64,000 bases of DNA from the NCBI GenBank assembly GCA_033398695.1, contig CM065817.1, forward strand, positions 69,304,001 through 69,368,000, read 5' to 3'. Within the stretch, counting starts at the first letter, position 1. Each line of letters opens with the position of its first letter. The notes beneath the pieces were generated by a model, which made no database searches, was not told the origin of the DNA, and saw only the letters and a program-made list of their open reading frames with translations. Of this stretch, positions 43,981 to 55,967 are shown piece by piece. This stretch comes from Orobanche coerulescens (Eukaryota > Streptophyta > Magnoliopsida > Lamiales > Orobanchaceae). The translations under genes were made by a program, and so were the position numbers.

Positions 43981-45762
43981 ATGTCAAGATTAGAATCTGA
44001 AGTTCCAACTTCGAACGACAATAATGTTGATGGTACACAAGAGAAACCAGTGATTACCTTTAACGACAAAGGTGATTTGATAGGTCCCAACAAGAGTAAA
44101 TTTGTGGCTCGTTGCTTGGATCTTGTAAAGACACATATTGGCATAGCGTATGAGACCTGGAGACATGTTCCTCAAGAAAAAAAAAGATGATGTATTTGTA
44201 CAACTTCAGGTTTGAGCTATTTTTATTCCTATTAAAGTCCTCATTATATTCTAAAATGAGCTCTCTTATACATACTTTGATATGCAAGGTATTTTAAGTA
44301 TTTTTCTGGGTGTGTTTTTGAAATATTCTGAAATTTTTGACTGAGGTATATTTGAAATACTCTAAAATTTAAATCTAGGGTTTTTTGGTAGCCTAACTGG
44401 AGTTTATAAGAATTCGAAAGTTGGAGTTTGTGTTTGAAAAGACAACTAGGGTATATATGAAATATTCTCAAATTGATTAGGGGTATTTTTACAATATTCT
44501 AAAATGAAAAACATTCAGATTGGGCATCCACATCTCAAAGAGTTCCTGTTGCAATTAGCTAGAACAGACATCAGAGTTCTTTGCTTGCTTGGAAGTCCTA
44601 GACGCAGATTGGCGTGGCATTGCTAGGGCGGGTTAGAGTAGTAAGGGATTTGGATATGGTTTGGAGCTTGCGTATCTTAATGCACGTATTAAATTTATTC
44701 GGAGATACTGAGTTTTTGGTAATCTAACTAAATTCTTATACGAATTTGAAAGACAATTGGGTTGTTTTTGATATATCTTGAAATTGATTACTTGGGTACT
44801 TTTGAAATATTCTGAAACTGATTACTGGAGTTTTCTGGAGTGTTACTTTAATTTTGTGTTTCAGAACGAGTTCAACTTTCCAGCGAATGAAAAGGATTCT
44901 ATACTTAACTTACTACGCGATCAAGTTAAAACATGGAAGAAAAATATTATAAACAAATACTTTGGAACGACCAGAGAATCGGTTTTGGCATATAAAAACA
45001 AGGTACCGAAGAAGGTTCTAGTTTCAGTGAGTACGTGGAATACATTTGTTGAACGCGAGTCAACAACGGAGAAGCTCAATCAGAGGTTAAAAGCACAAGA
45101 GAACAGGAGCCACAAAAAAGATGCTCATTATTTGGGCCGAACATCATATGCTGAAAAAGAAGCCCAAGCACAGGTGTTTTAATAACACTTAGATATATTG
45201 CTAAATTGCAGCATACCGTTTGAAACTGCCATGTTTTTACATAATGATCATAATTATTGTTACATTTGTGCCTTTTGAGATGCTGAAATTTTTGTATTAG
45301 CTAGCTAATATTGTCATTTTGATTTATCAGGGAGAAAAACGTAAGTCAGATCGTGTAGTGCTGTATGTAGATGCTCGCCAGAATCCAAAGACAAAGGAAA
45401 TTCATCCCGGAGCTGTCTCTGATGTGGTTCGTTAAATCACTCAATTATAATATGGATGAAATACTTATAATGACATTAATTAATTGAGTTTTTATTTGAT
45501 ATAGGAAAAATTACTTGAAATAAGAAGTCATCAAGATGAAGACACAAGGAAAAATATTGATGCAGATGCATTGGCGGTTCATTTTGGTAAGGATAGAAAA
45601 GGACGTGTACGTGGAGTGAGTAGTACAGTATCTCGAACAAAGATGAAAGCTACATCAAATTTACGTGATGAGCTAGAAGCGGAGAGAGCATCTAAGTTGT
45701 CGACAGATGATAAGCTAAATGACATACTCGAAATATTGAAAACTCTTCAGGTACTTTCTTGA
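43981..45762 (+). pseudogene. TnpA-like gene remnant (CACTA copy 2)
   Basis: Exons matching copy 1 lie at 43981-44209, 44866-45173, 45331-45427 and 45506-45751. Exon 1 has an extra A (CAAGAAAAAAAAAGATG, about 44175) that shifts the frame. Exon 3 (GGAGAAAAACGTAAGTC) is in frame, unlike copy 1. The last exon is missing because the copy ends at 46645 inside the long intron. Confidence 0.75.
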
Positions 45763-45920
45763 AGAATTTATTTAATAATACTCTTGGGGTTTGACATAAT
45801 TACCAAAAAATCCATCTACCTTTCAAAATTAGAAAACTACCCCTGGTGTTTTGTAAATATGTAAAGGGGATCATTTTTGTAATGCGAGGGATCATTTTTG
45901 TGTAATGTGTACAACTATGT

Positions 45921-46645
45921 TGCACTGAAACATTATTTTATATAGAAAACACGCTTATGAAACGTGAGAAACGGCAAAACGCGCTTGGTAACGCCGCGTT
46001 TCAGAGGGCGTTTTGGGAGCTTTTAGAAAGTTTTCAGGTGTTTTTTTATAATTAGTAAAATTAAGTTAAATTTGGACTTGATGTTTTTGCTTTGAACTTA
46101 GAAGAGTCCAGAATTGGAATGTAGTTATAGAAATTCAGTTTTGGGCCTGAATTTTCTGAATTTACGATTTTGCCCCGAAACTTTACGAAGTTCATCCAGA
46201 GAGCTATAAAGCTTCGGGGTTAACTCGAATGGCAATGGAAATTCCAGATTTATGAAAATTTAAAAGAAAAAAATCAGACTTGGTCCAGAATTTTTTTTCT
46301 TTCATTCTGACCCCAAATAAAATCTAGAATTTGTCCAGAAACATAATTTAAGGTTTATTCATTCTTTCATTCTGACCCCAAAAAAATCAGACTTGGTCCA
46401 GGATTTTTTTCTTTCATTCTTTCATCTCTAAGGTTTATTTTTTTGTCCAGAAACATAATTTAAGGTTAAATCCTGAAAATTTTGTAAAATTATGGTTTGA
46501 CCCCAAAATTATACGGAATTTGCATTTTGACTCCTAGACTTATAAAATGATTCCCAAACTCTCCAAATATTACGAGAAGGATATTTATATCCAAAAAAAT
46601 ATTATTTTCATTCCTATTTGTTTAGGTTGTTATTTGATTGTTTTT
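45921..46645. mobile_element. Intron TIR element in CACTA copy 2, right end missing
   Basis: It begins TGCACTGAAACATT and parallels 28515-29235 of copy 1 with scattered differences and small indels. It is cut at 46645 in GATTGTTTTT. Confidence 0.55.
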
Positions 46646-46816
46646 GTAATACCCGAGATTTCTGATATGTATTTGGAACTTGTGATATTGTAATTGTTGC
46701 ACTTTAATCTGAGTATTATTCTCCGTATCTCATAGTCCGATGTTGTTGAGCGTATGATTTCATGAATGTAATTTAAGATTGTGATTCTGCGCATGTAGCG
46801 CACGCTATCGTCTATG
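46646..46816 (+). mobile_element. LTR-start-like fragment
   Basis: TGTAATACCCGAGATTTC resembles the plus-oriented LTR starts of C and E (TGTAATATCCGC). It ends with inverted GCGCATGTAGCGCACGC, a small hairpin block, followed by TGTAACACCTCCC. No matching end or target duplication was found, so its status is uncertain. Confidence 0.4.
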
Positions 46817-49114
46817 TAACACCTCCCGTGCTGTGTCGCCTAAAACCAGAATACACAAAACACACTTTGATTAAGAAGCTACGAAAATGGATCTTAGATG
46901 CTTAGTTAGATTATGATCAAATCCGATAACCCTTCATTTTTCACGACCTTAAGATTTTTACAAGAACCATTAGATGCTTTACTTCGAATTTTACTCTAAA
47001 ACAATAGAAGTAGGATATTTACAAAAATACGTAACAAGTTAATAAAAGTGGCCATATGCTTTCACATAAGAAATTTTCTCTTCATTATTTAAAATATCTA
47101 CTCGTAGAATTTCAGAATGTGTATATTAAGTAAGAAAATGAATTGAAAAAAAAACTACTCAATATCTTCACTGTTGAGTAACATTGTCATTTTATTGAAT
47201 CATTATTTGAAAGCAAAACAGATATCATAGTCAATCTCTCACTAATTCTACCGGTAGGTATGTTTGTACTATCAAGATATTCATCTGTTTTTTTTTAAGA
47301 TTTGAATCCTAAAGCTCACCTCAAATACCTTGAAGTAATTATTTTGGTAAACCAAGCACTCATTTGTCACCTCATATGTAGAAGCCCGAATTCTAAATAC
47401 ACTGTAACTATAAATTCATTTTAAGTTTCTCCTAATTAATGTAATATGTTCAAATGTTAAAACCCAAGCATAGTTATATGTATGGACATTGTTTGTCTCA
47501 TTGCTCATATGTTACGTGTTTACCATATACCAACAGAAAAAATTCCTCTTCGAGTGAACTTTAATAACTATTGGGATCAATAAAGTCCACAAATATGCAA
47601 TAAAAAACATATGGTAAACAATCCCTTTAATAAACATAACATTTGCAAATAAAAAACAGTTTTTACCAGCTAATAACTGATAAGAGAATTAATAAACATA
47701 ACATTTGCAAATAATTTTGCAAATAACTTTAATTTTCCTTTCCAAAAATGATTTATCACCACAAAAGGAATTAATAAACATAACATTTGCAAATAAAAAA
47801 CAGTTTTTACCAGCTAAACTGATAAGAGATTCCATGGCCGCCAAATGATGGACTTCCCTGCGTGTTCTACCAATCCCTTCACATATTTTCTCTCCCGCGA
47901 ACCTTACCTTTTAGGAAACAAAAAATGGTATGACCGATAAGTAGCATGGCTACTTGTGTGCAAAACTCAGGACAAACCCATAAAATAAACCAAAAATCTA
48001 CTGTACCGAACCACAAACAGTCTCGGTCTGATCCACTTTTGTCCAAAACCAAGTTTATTTCATTTACTTTGATGAAATACTGTCATTTAGAAAAGAAATA
48101 AGCTTGAACTGCCTAAATGTTGAGCCCTGTTCAAGGACCGGTTTGGTTTTATACGATACGCTTTTTGGTTCCAATAATTTCCGATTCATGTCTGATTAAA
48201 AAATATCAATTTATCAAGATTTTTTTCGTAAAAAAAATGTTGGGAAGTAGTGAATTTACAAACCTCAGTAGAGAAGTTCGGTGCTTAGGACCAAAGTTTG
48301 CCTGAAGTCAACCTGCAAATATGCATACCAAGAAAAGAACTGACATTCGTTTAATTTGAAACAACTACCATGTTGAGATTATATAATAGATTGAGGAAGA
48401 CTCCTGGTCTCATACCTCAGTTCCACACATGACAGATATTTAATGCAAGTATTCAACAGGAGATTCAACATAAGCATCTCTTCCATCACCTACTTTTTGA
48501 TGGTGGGTTGAAGAACACCATAAAATAAAAAATGTACTATCAGTAAATCCCTAAAATTATATTTTAAATTGACTTAAAACACAATAAAGTTGATTCAAAA
48601 AACAATAAAACATCATATTGATCTTACCTTACTGGAAATTTTATCGAATGGACAGCAAAAAAATTACTGGCACCGCTGCGAGATCTTAGGGTTGAAGATA
48701 AAGACGAAGTCGTTTGATTTTAATGGATGAATTTAAACTGGTATTGGAAAACTTAGAAACCCCATCTCCGCCGGCCACGCCGCCAAAGTGAAGAGCATTA
48801 GATTCGGCAAGTGGTAATTGCAGCAACCTTGGTCATCCTCTCCCGAGAGAAAGAAAAAAAAACTGCGCATAACACAAAACATAAACTTTACAAATACACA
48901 ACAGAGAGAGCTCCAATCCAGAAGAAAATAATCATAAACATCCATTACCTATGGAAAAAGCACAAAAAGTTAAAAAAGAAAAAGAAAAAATCGTGAAGCG
49001 GCGATTTGCACAGCGGCGATTTGCACAGCTTGGTGTCGCAGGCGAACCACTGCAGAGAGCCCAAATAATCGTGAATCCGAACACCCATCCTTAGATCCTC
49101 TCGCCTTCGTTCGT
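46817..49114. other. Unassigned AT-rich sequence within the 46.6-51 kb mosaic
   Basis: It starts TGTAACACCTCCCGTGCTG, like a minus-oriented LTR of the A-E kind, but soon differs. The rest has no recognisable coding domain. A triplicated segment lies at 47628-47829. On minus, 48600-49110 looks like leader or intron sequence (T-rich runs, CTCTCTCTG), and its 70- to 85-codon frames show no domain. It may be a deleted CACTA derivative inside an LTR. Confidence 0.3.
47628..47829. repeat. Local direct repeats of TAATAAACATAACATTTGC
   Basis: The unit TAATAAACATAACATTTGC plus AAATAAAAAACAGTTTTTAC and CAGCTAA...CTGATAAGAGA occurs in full at about 47628 and 47771, with a partial copy at about 47690. 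The full copies are about 143 bp apart. Confidence 0.7.
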
Positions 49115-49471
49115 CACTACAAGAAGCAAATACGGGAGAGGGATGAAACGGGAGAGACAAATGAGAAAGTACCATCAGGACGGTATAGAAATATATATAC
49201 ATTCACATCGGCTTTTTTATGAACCGGTGTAGAATCCGCAAAATCTAAATAAAATTCACATCGGTTTCAAGAAAACCGATGTGAAATCGCTCATTTCACA
49301 TCGGTTTTTATAAAAACCGATGTGAAACGTCAAAAATTCACATCGGTTCTAATAATAACTGATGTGAACGTCAAAATAAATTACAATTACACCACCACCT
49401 TATTTTTAACATCGGTTTTCTTAAAAACCGATGTTAATTGGATGATGTTGAAACTCCTTTTTGTAGTAGTG
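49115..49471. mobile_element. Putative CACTA-type MITE
   Basis: The left end is CACTACAAGAAGC and the inverted right end is CACTACTACAAAAAGG, similar apart from a 3-base gap. From 49200 to 49445 there are repeated hairpins with arms CACATCGGTTTT and AAAACCGATGTG, typical of CACTA subterminal arrays. The flanking 3-base sequences (CGT and TCA) do not match, so no target duplication is seen. Confidence 0.5.
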
Positions 49472-50976
49472 TCATAAGCACTCGAAAAACCTTGAATGAA
49501 ATACAATTATTCAATAACACTAAATCAATAGAAAACAACACCAAAGACAATCCCGAATCAATCACGAATCGGTCAAACTCCACAAACGAATACCATAGTT
49601 CTCAACTATGAATTCTAACATCCTCCAACACCTCAATGATCAATTAACATGGTCATTATATTCTTAACACTTGTGAAAAATAATTCAATAAGGATTATCA
49701 AGAACAATATCAAATTAGGCATCCTATAATGATAATATTACCAATATCACCACTATCACCTCAAGACCATCATCAACTCTACTAGCATGATGTCTGAACA
49801 ATAATCAACCACCAATTCATCATGAATTCGGATTAATCAGCAAGATTAAATCAACCATTTCAAGATTATGACAATCATCACATAATTCATCAGAATTCTA
49901 TATTAAAATGGTTAGAATCTCCCAAGAACACAAACAACAACACTAATCATCTGAAGGTTATGTTAATCATCTAAAAATGTTAACATAACTCTTCCTAGAC
50001 ATGATTGTAACCTCCAAGTATTCTTAAATATCAAGAACACAATCAAACTCAAGCTATATCATCATGTTCTTCATCATAAGTTCATCAAAACTATGAAGAA
50101 CCATACTATCCTCCAACAAATCATCATTACGCGAACTACATAACAACAACATCAACATAATCTCGAGTTAAACACAAGATTAACCAACATCCCTCTACAA
50201 AAATGAAGAACAACCTCAAACCATCAAGAATTCACTCCAATCGTCAAGTTTCTAAGCTCAAATCCAAGTTATTAAGCTCCAAATCAAGTTGGAAGAGGCT
50301 AAGTATCAAGAACAAGTCCAGAGGGACGATTCTAGGGAGAGAAAATCGGTTTTGGTTCGTGAAGAAATAAAATACGAAACCAAGATATATAATCTGACAA
50401 GCTCATTACGGCTGCTATAGCACCACCTTAACGAATGTTTTGCCCCTTAACATACATTATCGCCTCTACGTAGAGTACGCTATGTAGTCCAAAACTCACT
50501 GCCTCAAACGGAGTACCTATTACGTACGTTAACTAAATTACGCACGTAACAAACCTCACCATTACGTACGTTAACCTCAAGGTATAGCGTACATAATGTG
50601 CGTTGAACTGCCTGTCCCAATCGAACTCCGCGAATCCATCCTGGCCCGGTCCCACACGCCGAAAGTCAGATGCGATCTGATACTCATCGTTACATACGTA
50701 ACCCTCTAGGTTTAACGTACGTAAACCCCAGCTCATACCGTACGTAATGTTAAACATATAGCGTACGTTATGGCTAGTATACTTAGCCAAAATTCCAAAC
50801 TCACCAAGCAACATCCAAACGACGAAAGAAAACCGACGACAAGTATAAATATTTCGATTCCGAAATATCCCAATACAAGATACATTGTATCAGTCAAATA
50901 CAACAACACTTGTAAATGAATACGTACAACACAACAGTGAAGCGAGAAAAAAAAATATTACCCCCGGATATTACAA
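49472..50976 (-). mobile_element. LTR-like sequence with palindromic array (50 kb LTR)
   Basis: It ends CCCCCGGATATTACA like the minus-oriented LTRs of A and D. It holds a minus-strand TATA box (ATTATATATC, about 50384) next to a palindrome array at 50400-50790. A piece (50070-50145) recurs at 21399-21475 beside CACTA copy 1. Its left boundary is obscured by the MITE and the unassigned region; if it starts at 46817 the LTR would be about 1.5 kb without the inserts. Confidence 0.5.
50400..50790. repeat. TACGTA palindrome array of the 50 kb LTR
   Basis: TTACGTACGTTAAC, TTACGCACGTAAC, TTACATACGTAACC, TTTAACGTACGTAAAC, ACCGTACGTAATG and TAGCGTACGTTATGG are spread over 390 bp. The core resembles element B's array, but the surrounding sequence is different. 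The array abuts the TATA box. Confidence 0.7.
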
Positions 50977-51320
50977 TATATATATATATATATATAATTT
51001 TTTAAAATCTAATATTTTTCATGCGATTCTTTTATCGAACAATGGATTGAAATAAAATCATATTTATATTAGGATTGATTTATATCCACTCTCCTATTAT
51101 TTTAAGCCTAACTTTCTTAAAAAATATTTATGACTTTTATATGAGATTCCATGTTTTTTATGGAAATAATAAATAATATAATAATTATTATTTTGTGATT
51201 TTATTGAGAATAAATCTAAATTCAAATGAATAAAAAAGAAAAAAATATAGTTATGCAATATAGATATAAATGGTGATATGGCACAAAATTTTAATAATCG
51301 TATTATATGTAAGATGTTAA
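50977..51320. other. AT-rich spacer with (AT)n microsatellite
   Basis: (AT)n runs from 50976 to about 50995, followed by very AT-rich sequence with no coding frame. I see nothing else in it. Confidence 0.5.
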
Positions 51321-52240
51321 TGTTGTGTCGAGATTTATACACCTCAACAGGCGATCGGCACAAGGACCGGACGACCGAACCAGAGTCAAATAGCCCAAGG
51401 CAGACTGCCGATCGAAGGACCCAGAACAGGACCCAGCGCCGAGCGATCGACTGCCAAGGCGATCGTCTCCCAGCAACTAGCGATCGTCCCAGGTGCCCGA
51501 TCATGGACGACTACCTCATGCCACACGAAGCCGACATCCGTCTAGTCTGCGAAGACCAAAACTCGAAGCAATGACCCATGTGCAGACCCGCGAATGGCGC
51601 CACAGAACATGGATCGTTGACCACAGCCTGTCGCCATCTTCTCACCTACCGACAGACCCGCCGAAAGGTGCAAGGTGGGACCTCCTGGGACAGCGACATG
51701 AGACGCGTGTCGTCCTCTCACTGGTTCGCACAGCTGGCTACCAGCAGCAGCAGCAGCGGATTTTGCGGCAACCATCCCATGTGCTAAAAGACGATCGCCC
51801 CCTTTATTATAATACAAGAAAGGCGATCGCCCGTCAGGATTAAAGGCATCCCAACTCCTATAAATAGAAGGCTTCCTGCACTTGGAAAAGGGTCTGGTTT
51901 TTTCTGGCTACTTTCTCTCGGCTTTTCTCTCTCAAAACCTCTTAACCAAAAGACGGTCGGCAGAGACAAGAACTCCCTGCAGTTCAAGAACTCACAGAGC
52001 AGCACTCAAGAGTTAGATAATTAGGGTCTTTTACACTCATTGTAATCGCACGCTTACATTAATATTTGTACTCCAACGTATTTGTATTAATAACACCTCG
52101 CGAGAGCATTCAAGCCCGGGCCTAACAAACCCGGCAAATCTTGTGTTATTTACTTCCCCACGGACGTGCTCTCACACTTTGTTTTGATACTCATCCATTC
52201 CAGCAATATCTATCTCCGGATAATATTTTGGGTAGCAACA
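51321..52240 (+). mobile_element. 5' LTR of Tat-like element
   Basis: The ends TGTTG and CAACA are inverted copies. The end is fixed by the adjacent primer site; the start is chosen to match it. GCGATCG or GATCGC palindromes occur at about 51351, 51409, 51441, 51460, 51480, 51791 and 51822. The TATA box CTATAAATAG lies at 51858-51867. Confidence 0.7.
51859..51867 (+). promoter_or_regulatory. Putative TATA box of Tat-like LTR
   Basis: TATAAATAG follows the last GCGATCGC palindrome by about 30 bases. Sequence typical of leaders (TCTCTCGGCTTTTCTCTCTC) follows. Confidence 0.6.
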
Positions 52241-52241
52241 A

Positions 52242-52260
52242 TTGGCGCTAGAAGAAGGGG
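52242..52260 (+). other. Primer-binding site of Tat-like element
   Basis: TTGGCGCTAGAAGAAGGGG begins one base after the LTR. TTGGCGC plus AGAAG...GGGG is common as the primer site of plant Tat-type Ty3 elements. Confidence 0.7.
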
Positions 52261-52339
52261 TTAACCTTCATTTTTATTCCGACCTTCATTTTTATTCTGA
52301 CCGTCTCGAATAACACTCACTGTTCTCCGGGGCATATAC

Positions 52340-52929
52340 TTGAAGAAACACTCACTGTTCTTCAAAGAAGACCTTCAGATTCATGACGTCTCCCACCACA
52401 TCGAAGAGAGCCTCTCTCTCCGATCCACCGGACGCCTTATTCTGGCTCAATCCGAGCCCCATCCTACGGCAGAGGGTAGCCGCGGCGACCCGAGACCCTC
52501 GATCCCGCCCCCGAGGGACGGCCCTAGCCTCACGCTCGATCAGTTCCAAACAGCGGAATAGATTGAGGAGACAATGGCCATCCTGCGGGAGCGACGGAAA
52601 GCATGCGGTGCGACCGCTATTACCCCATCATCCATCCGCCGCACGGACAAAAGGAAGCTCAAGGGGTTACTTGACGAGCGATCTTCAAGAAGCCCCGATT
52701 CACGAGTAGAAGCACTCGCGAGGCGGAACGGTTCCATTTTCAGCCGCCTAGGCAGCGACCCATATTGGCGACCGGGGCATTCTGGCCCCAGCTACGAGAC
52801 GACGGAGCTCGAATCCGTCACCAGGAGTTCAACATACCCAACTCCCAGAAGGCAGACCATCCATCTGGCTCCTCCTCGCCGAAGAACCGAGATCGGCTGC
52901 GACGACCTCATCGCTTCCCGTGGAGTCAG
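52340..52929 (+). pseudogene. Tat-like gag, N-terminal part (before solo LTR D)
   Basis: One frame runs from 52340 to the D insertion with a single TAG at 52559-52561. It includes PRPSIPPPRDGPSLTLDQF and ETMAILRERRKACGATAI, with a basic Ser-rich segment after it. ATG codons at 52340 and 52574 share this frame. Another ATG frame at 52383-52709 overlaps and looks less gag-like. The frame continues after D: the codons across the GTCAG target site join without a shift to RRSVLDRLG at 55968. Confidence 0.6.
52925..52929. repeat. Target-site duplication of solo LTR D (GTCAG)
   Basis: GTCAG precedes TGTAACACCC and recurs after GATATTACA at 55963-55967. Confidence 0.88.
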
Positions 52930-55900
52930 TGTAACACCCCCAAATCCGCTCAGGGATATTACACGTCGTAGACCCTCTCCTCGAGGATCTACCAGGCTGA
53001 TAACTAAAATCAAACATCTAAACCTCGCCTTTAAGGCTAAAATGACTCAGTAGACCGATTTGGTCTTACAACAAATACATACAGCTCAAATACAACTCAT
53101 GCCCACTTGTCAAAATACAACCACACCGTACAACGGGAAACAAATCTTTGCGGCGGAAAGAAAATACAACTAGACCAATACGACGGAACGGATCCTCGTG
53201 TGATTAGTATCGTTCATCAATCATCCTCCTTCGTGCAGATCCTGTGCTATGCTCCAAAACACGAATGCAAAATAGACATCCACCCCCGAATACTGGGGTT
53301 AGCAAACTCCAATGTTTTGCTAGTGCAATACAAGTGCAAAAATACGAGCCATACAAAACAAGATCCAAGAACAAAAATAATCGGGAATCCTCAAAGATCA
53401 AAACGAAAAGAAAAGTACTACCCTAGGCAAGAGTTTGGGTAAACATTTCCAAAACCGAAAGATCGCAAATAAGGAAACAATTTACAAAACAGTTTAAAAT
53501 GCCATCGAGAGTTTTAATAGAAAACAATTTAGGATTATAAAATCCTTCTCTTTCCAAAATCAATAGAGTCACACCAAAGGTTTTGTTTTCGCAAATAGGA
53601 AATCACCAACAATTTACTGGTCGAGCCCAACATCACGTGTCCTCAACGGACGTAAAATCAACGAAACATAATCACGCACGCGCATCGCCTAGGACCGGGA
53701 CGATACCACCGACATCCCACTCGAGGCCTCGAAGGACCCTCCCGAGCTGGCTAGCGAAACAAATCACACACATCTCACGGTTGGATCAATCGCTTGTTGC
53801 ATCCTGGCCACATGATCACATGCCATGTGCCACCGTAGATTATCTCAGGCTCTCACGGTTGGATAAATCACTTGTTGCATCCTGGCCACATGATCACATG
53901 TCATGTGCCACCGTAGACCTTCAACCATATCCACACATTCCCACAAATAACATATCACATCAAGGATATTCAAACAATTCGCCCAGAGGCATCAAACACT
54001 TAGCAAGACACCACGTCAATCCACAACGCACCGAAATGAAATAATATACGCCCACACACAATACCAAGTGCAACATGAACACCAAGCATATACATAGAAT
54101 TCACATAGTTATTCACGAACCACACCAATCACAAAACACACACGGTTTTGAAAGGGGCCTTTAACGAGGCTAACCAAAACTTTTGAAAACTCATTTCAAA
54201 CAAACAAACAAACCAAGACGATCACCAATCATCATATCCGCGAAACAAGAAAAGTATGGACAAGGTACTTGCCTCGAATAAGAACAACGCGGAGAATCGA
54301 CCGAAGTAGGTTGGCCCGAACCGACTACGAACCCGCCGACTCCACCGAACGCCAACTCACGTTCATAAACTACGAAGGCCAAATAATAACAATGAAATGA
54401 ATTCCATAACACGACTCAAAGCCGTTGAATTCAAAGAACGAATGACGAAAGTTCACGGATTTCCCCCAAAACGGCCAAGAACACGATTCGTTCCAAAACC
54501 CAAAACAGATTCCAAGTTGAAATATGGATATACAATCCATAGAATTTGTTTAACAACATCATTTATCCATAATCGTTCAATCGAAAACGGATGTTAATCG
54601 AGATCGGGACAATTCCCCCAATAAGTCAATTCAAGGAAATCAAGAAATATACTTGATTCGACGAAGAAAAATGGATTAAATGATGTTAAACACAAGAATA
54701 CTATCAAGATTAATCATACCCATCATGAATTAATCAACAACACGGAACGAATCGGACGAAAATGCAAAAATCCCCAAATTCACGAAATTAGGGTTCTAAG
54801 GAAGATTACCTTGATTCGCTGAATCAAAGGTTGATAACAGACGATCGATTGATGATATGAACTCAAGGACTTCATGGATTTGTTGTTAAACAACATGGCT
54901 TCGTCGCCCTTGAATCGCCACTCGCGGATGGAGAAGGAAGGAAATGAAAAACGAAGTGAAATGTGATCGCCACCATATTTATATCGGCGACTAGCGTGCG
55001 CTAGCCTTCCCGGACTAGCGTGCGCTATCGGCCAGACGGCCGAGCACCCTCGGCCAGTGGCCCACACGACCCGGCATCACCCGACCAACCCCGCCGACCA
55101 AACCCGCCGACTCCGACTCGCTAGCGTGCGCTACTGGCCGAAGCTGCGCGCTAGCCGACCTATCCGAGAGCCACCGGATCGAACCGCCCGGCCAGTAACG
55201 TCGCTAGCCGGCCGACGCGGCGCTACGCCGCCGACTAGCGCGCTACGCTCGGCGTAGCGTGCGCTACTGCCGATCTCGACCGAGTCCAACCTCGAAACCC
55301 CATCGCCCGTGCCCGATAGCGTCGCTAGCCACCTGGCGGCGTCGCTACACTGCCGGTAGCGCGCAGCCTTCCGGCCGTGGCGTGCGCTTACGCGGCCTCG
55401 CCGCACCGTCCGGCCGGTGCCCTGCAATCGTCCGGCCATCCCGCCACCGTCCGGCCAGCCCCGCCACCGCTGTGGCTCGACGACCCGATTTCCGAAAACG
55501 CACGGAACGAACACAACGAAAAGTTCGCGGACAACATAAACGACTCTAAATGAAAGCGTAATACCATAATTAGTCATACGCGACCAAGAAACGGGTCGAG
55601 ACAACAATTACAGATACGGATACCCGTAACTTTCAAGAAATTACAAAATGGCCCAAACGCCTAAATCACGATACGTGATCGAATAACCAAACTGAAGTTC
55701 ACAACACGTCTAACAAAGTTAAACGGACTTACGGGAAACTCGAAACAGCAGTTTCGAACGAGATTCGCAAGAACCGAACTCGAGTGCGGAAAAGTCGTTA
55801 AAAAGCACGGAACTCAACAAAACGACTCCGAAACGAACTCGGATGTCAAAAAGTGTAGAATTAATCATTCTCAGAATGACGAAACGGTCATTAGCGAGTC

Positions 55901-55962
55901 GCCACAACGGACTTCGGCCGAAAAAAGAAATTTACCGAAAATCGAAAATTGCGGATATTACA
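52930..55962 (-). mobile_element. Solo LTR D of the A-E family, inserted in Tat-like gag
   Basis: The 3033 bp begin TGTAACACCCCCAAATCCGC and end GCGGATATTACA, flanked by GTCAG. It is a single LTR in minus orientation. It carries two 78-bp minisatellite units (53775-53915), the short GC hairpin (53284), a minus-strand TATA box (about 54976-54984) and a GACTAGCGTGCGCTA-type array (54990-55390). Frames of 111 to 159 codons here (for example 53583-54044 and 55131-55607) follow the repeats and are not considered genes. Confidence 0.88.
54990..55390. repeat. CTAGCGTGCGCTAG-type palindrome array of solo LTR D
   Basis: GACTAGCGTGCGCTAGCC, GACTAGCGTGCGCTATCGG, GCTAGCGTGCGCTACTGG, GACTAGCGCGCTACGC and GCGTAGCGTGCGCTACTG recur among GGCCGA and CCGGCC motifs. 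It lies beside the minus-strand TATA box. Confidence 0.75.
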
Positions 55963-55967
55963 GTCAG

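Larger units (their letters stand above)
30596..46645 (+). mobile_element. CACTA copy 2, 5'-truncated, split by element B
   Basis: At 30596 the sequence jumps to AGAGTGGTTAGAGAAGAG, equivalent to 24225 of copy 1, and follows it closely to 46645 (equivalent to about 29230), apart from element B at 31135-42172. It lacks the left terminus, the transposase N-terminal half, the last TnpA-like exon and the right terminus. Confidence 0.82.

Noticed and set aside
48733..49202. Minus-strand frames of 70 and 85 codons with possible leader-like start
   Set aside because: They are low-complexity (Phe/Leu runs) without domain or splice context; the region looks like non-coding transposon sequence.
50976..50996. 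(AT)n run as a possible target duplication or origin
   Set aside because: It is a simple microsatellite and does not match the sequence before 46646 or 46817.
53583..54044. 153-codon frame with repeated DQSLVASWPHDHMPCATV
   Set aside because: The repeat in the protein is the 78-bp minisatellite of the LTR. The same frame appears at 32155, 40372 and 58842 in LTRs of both orientations.
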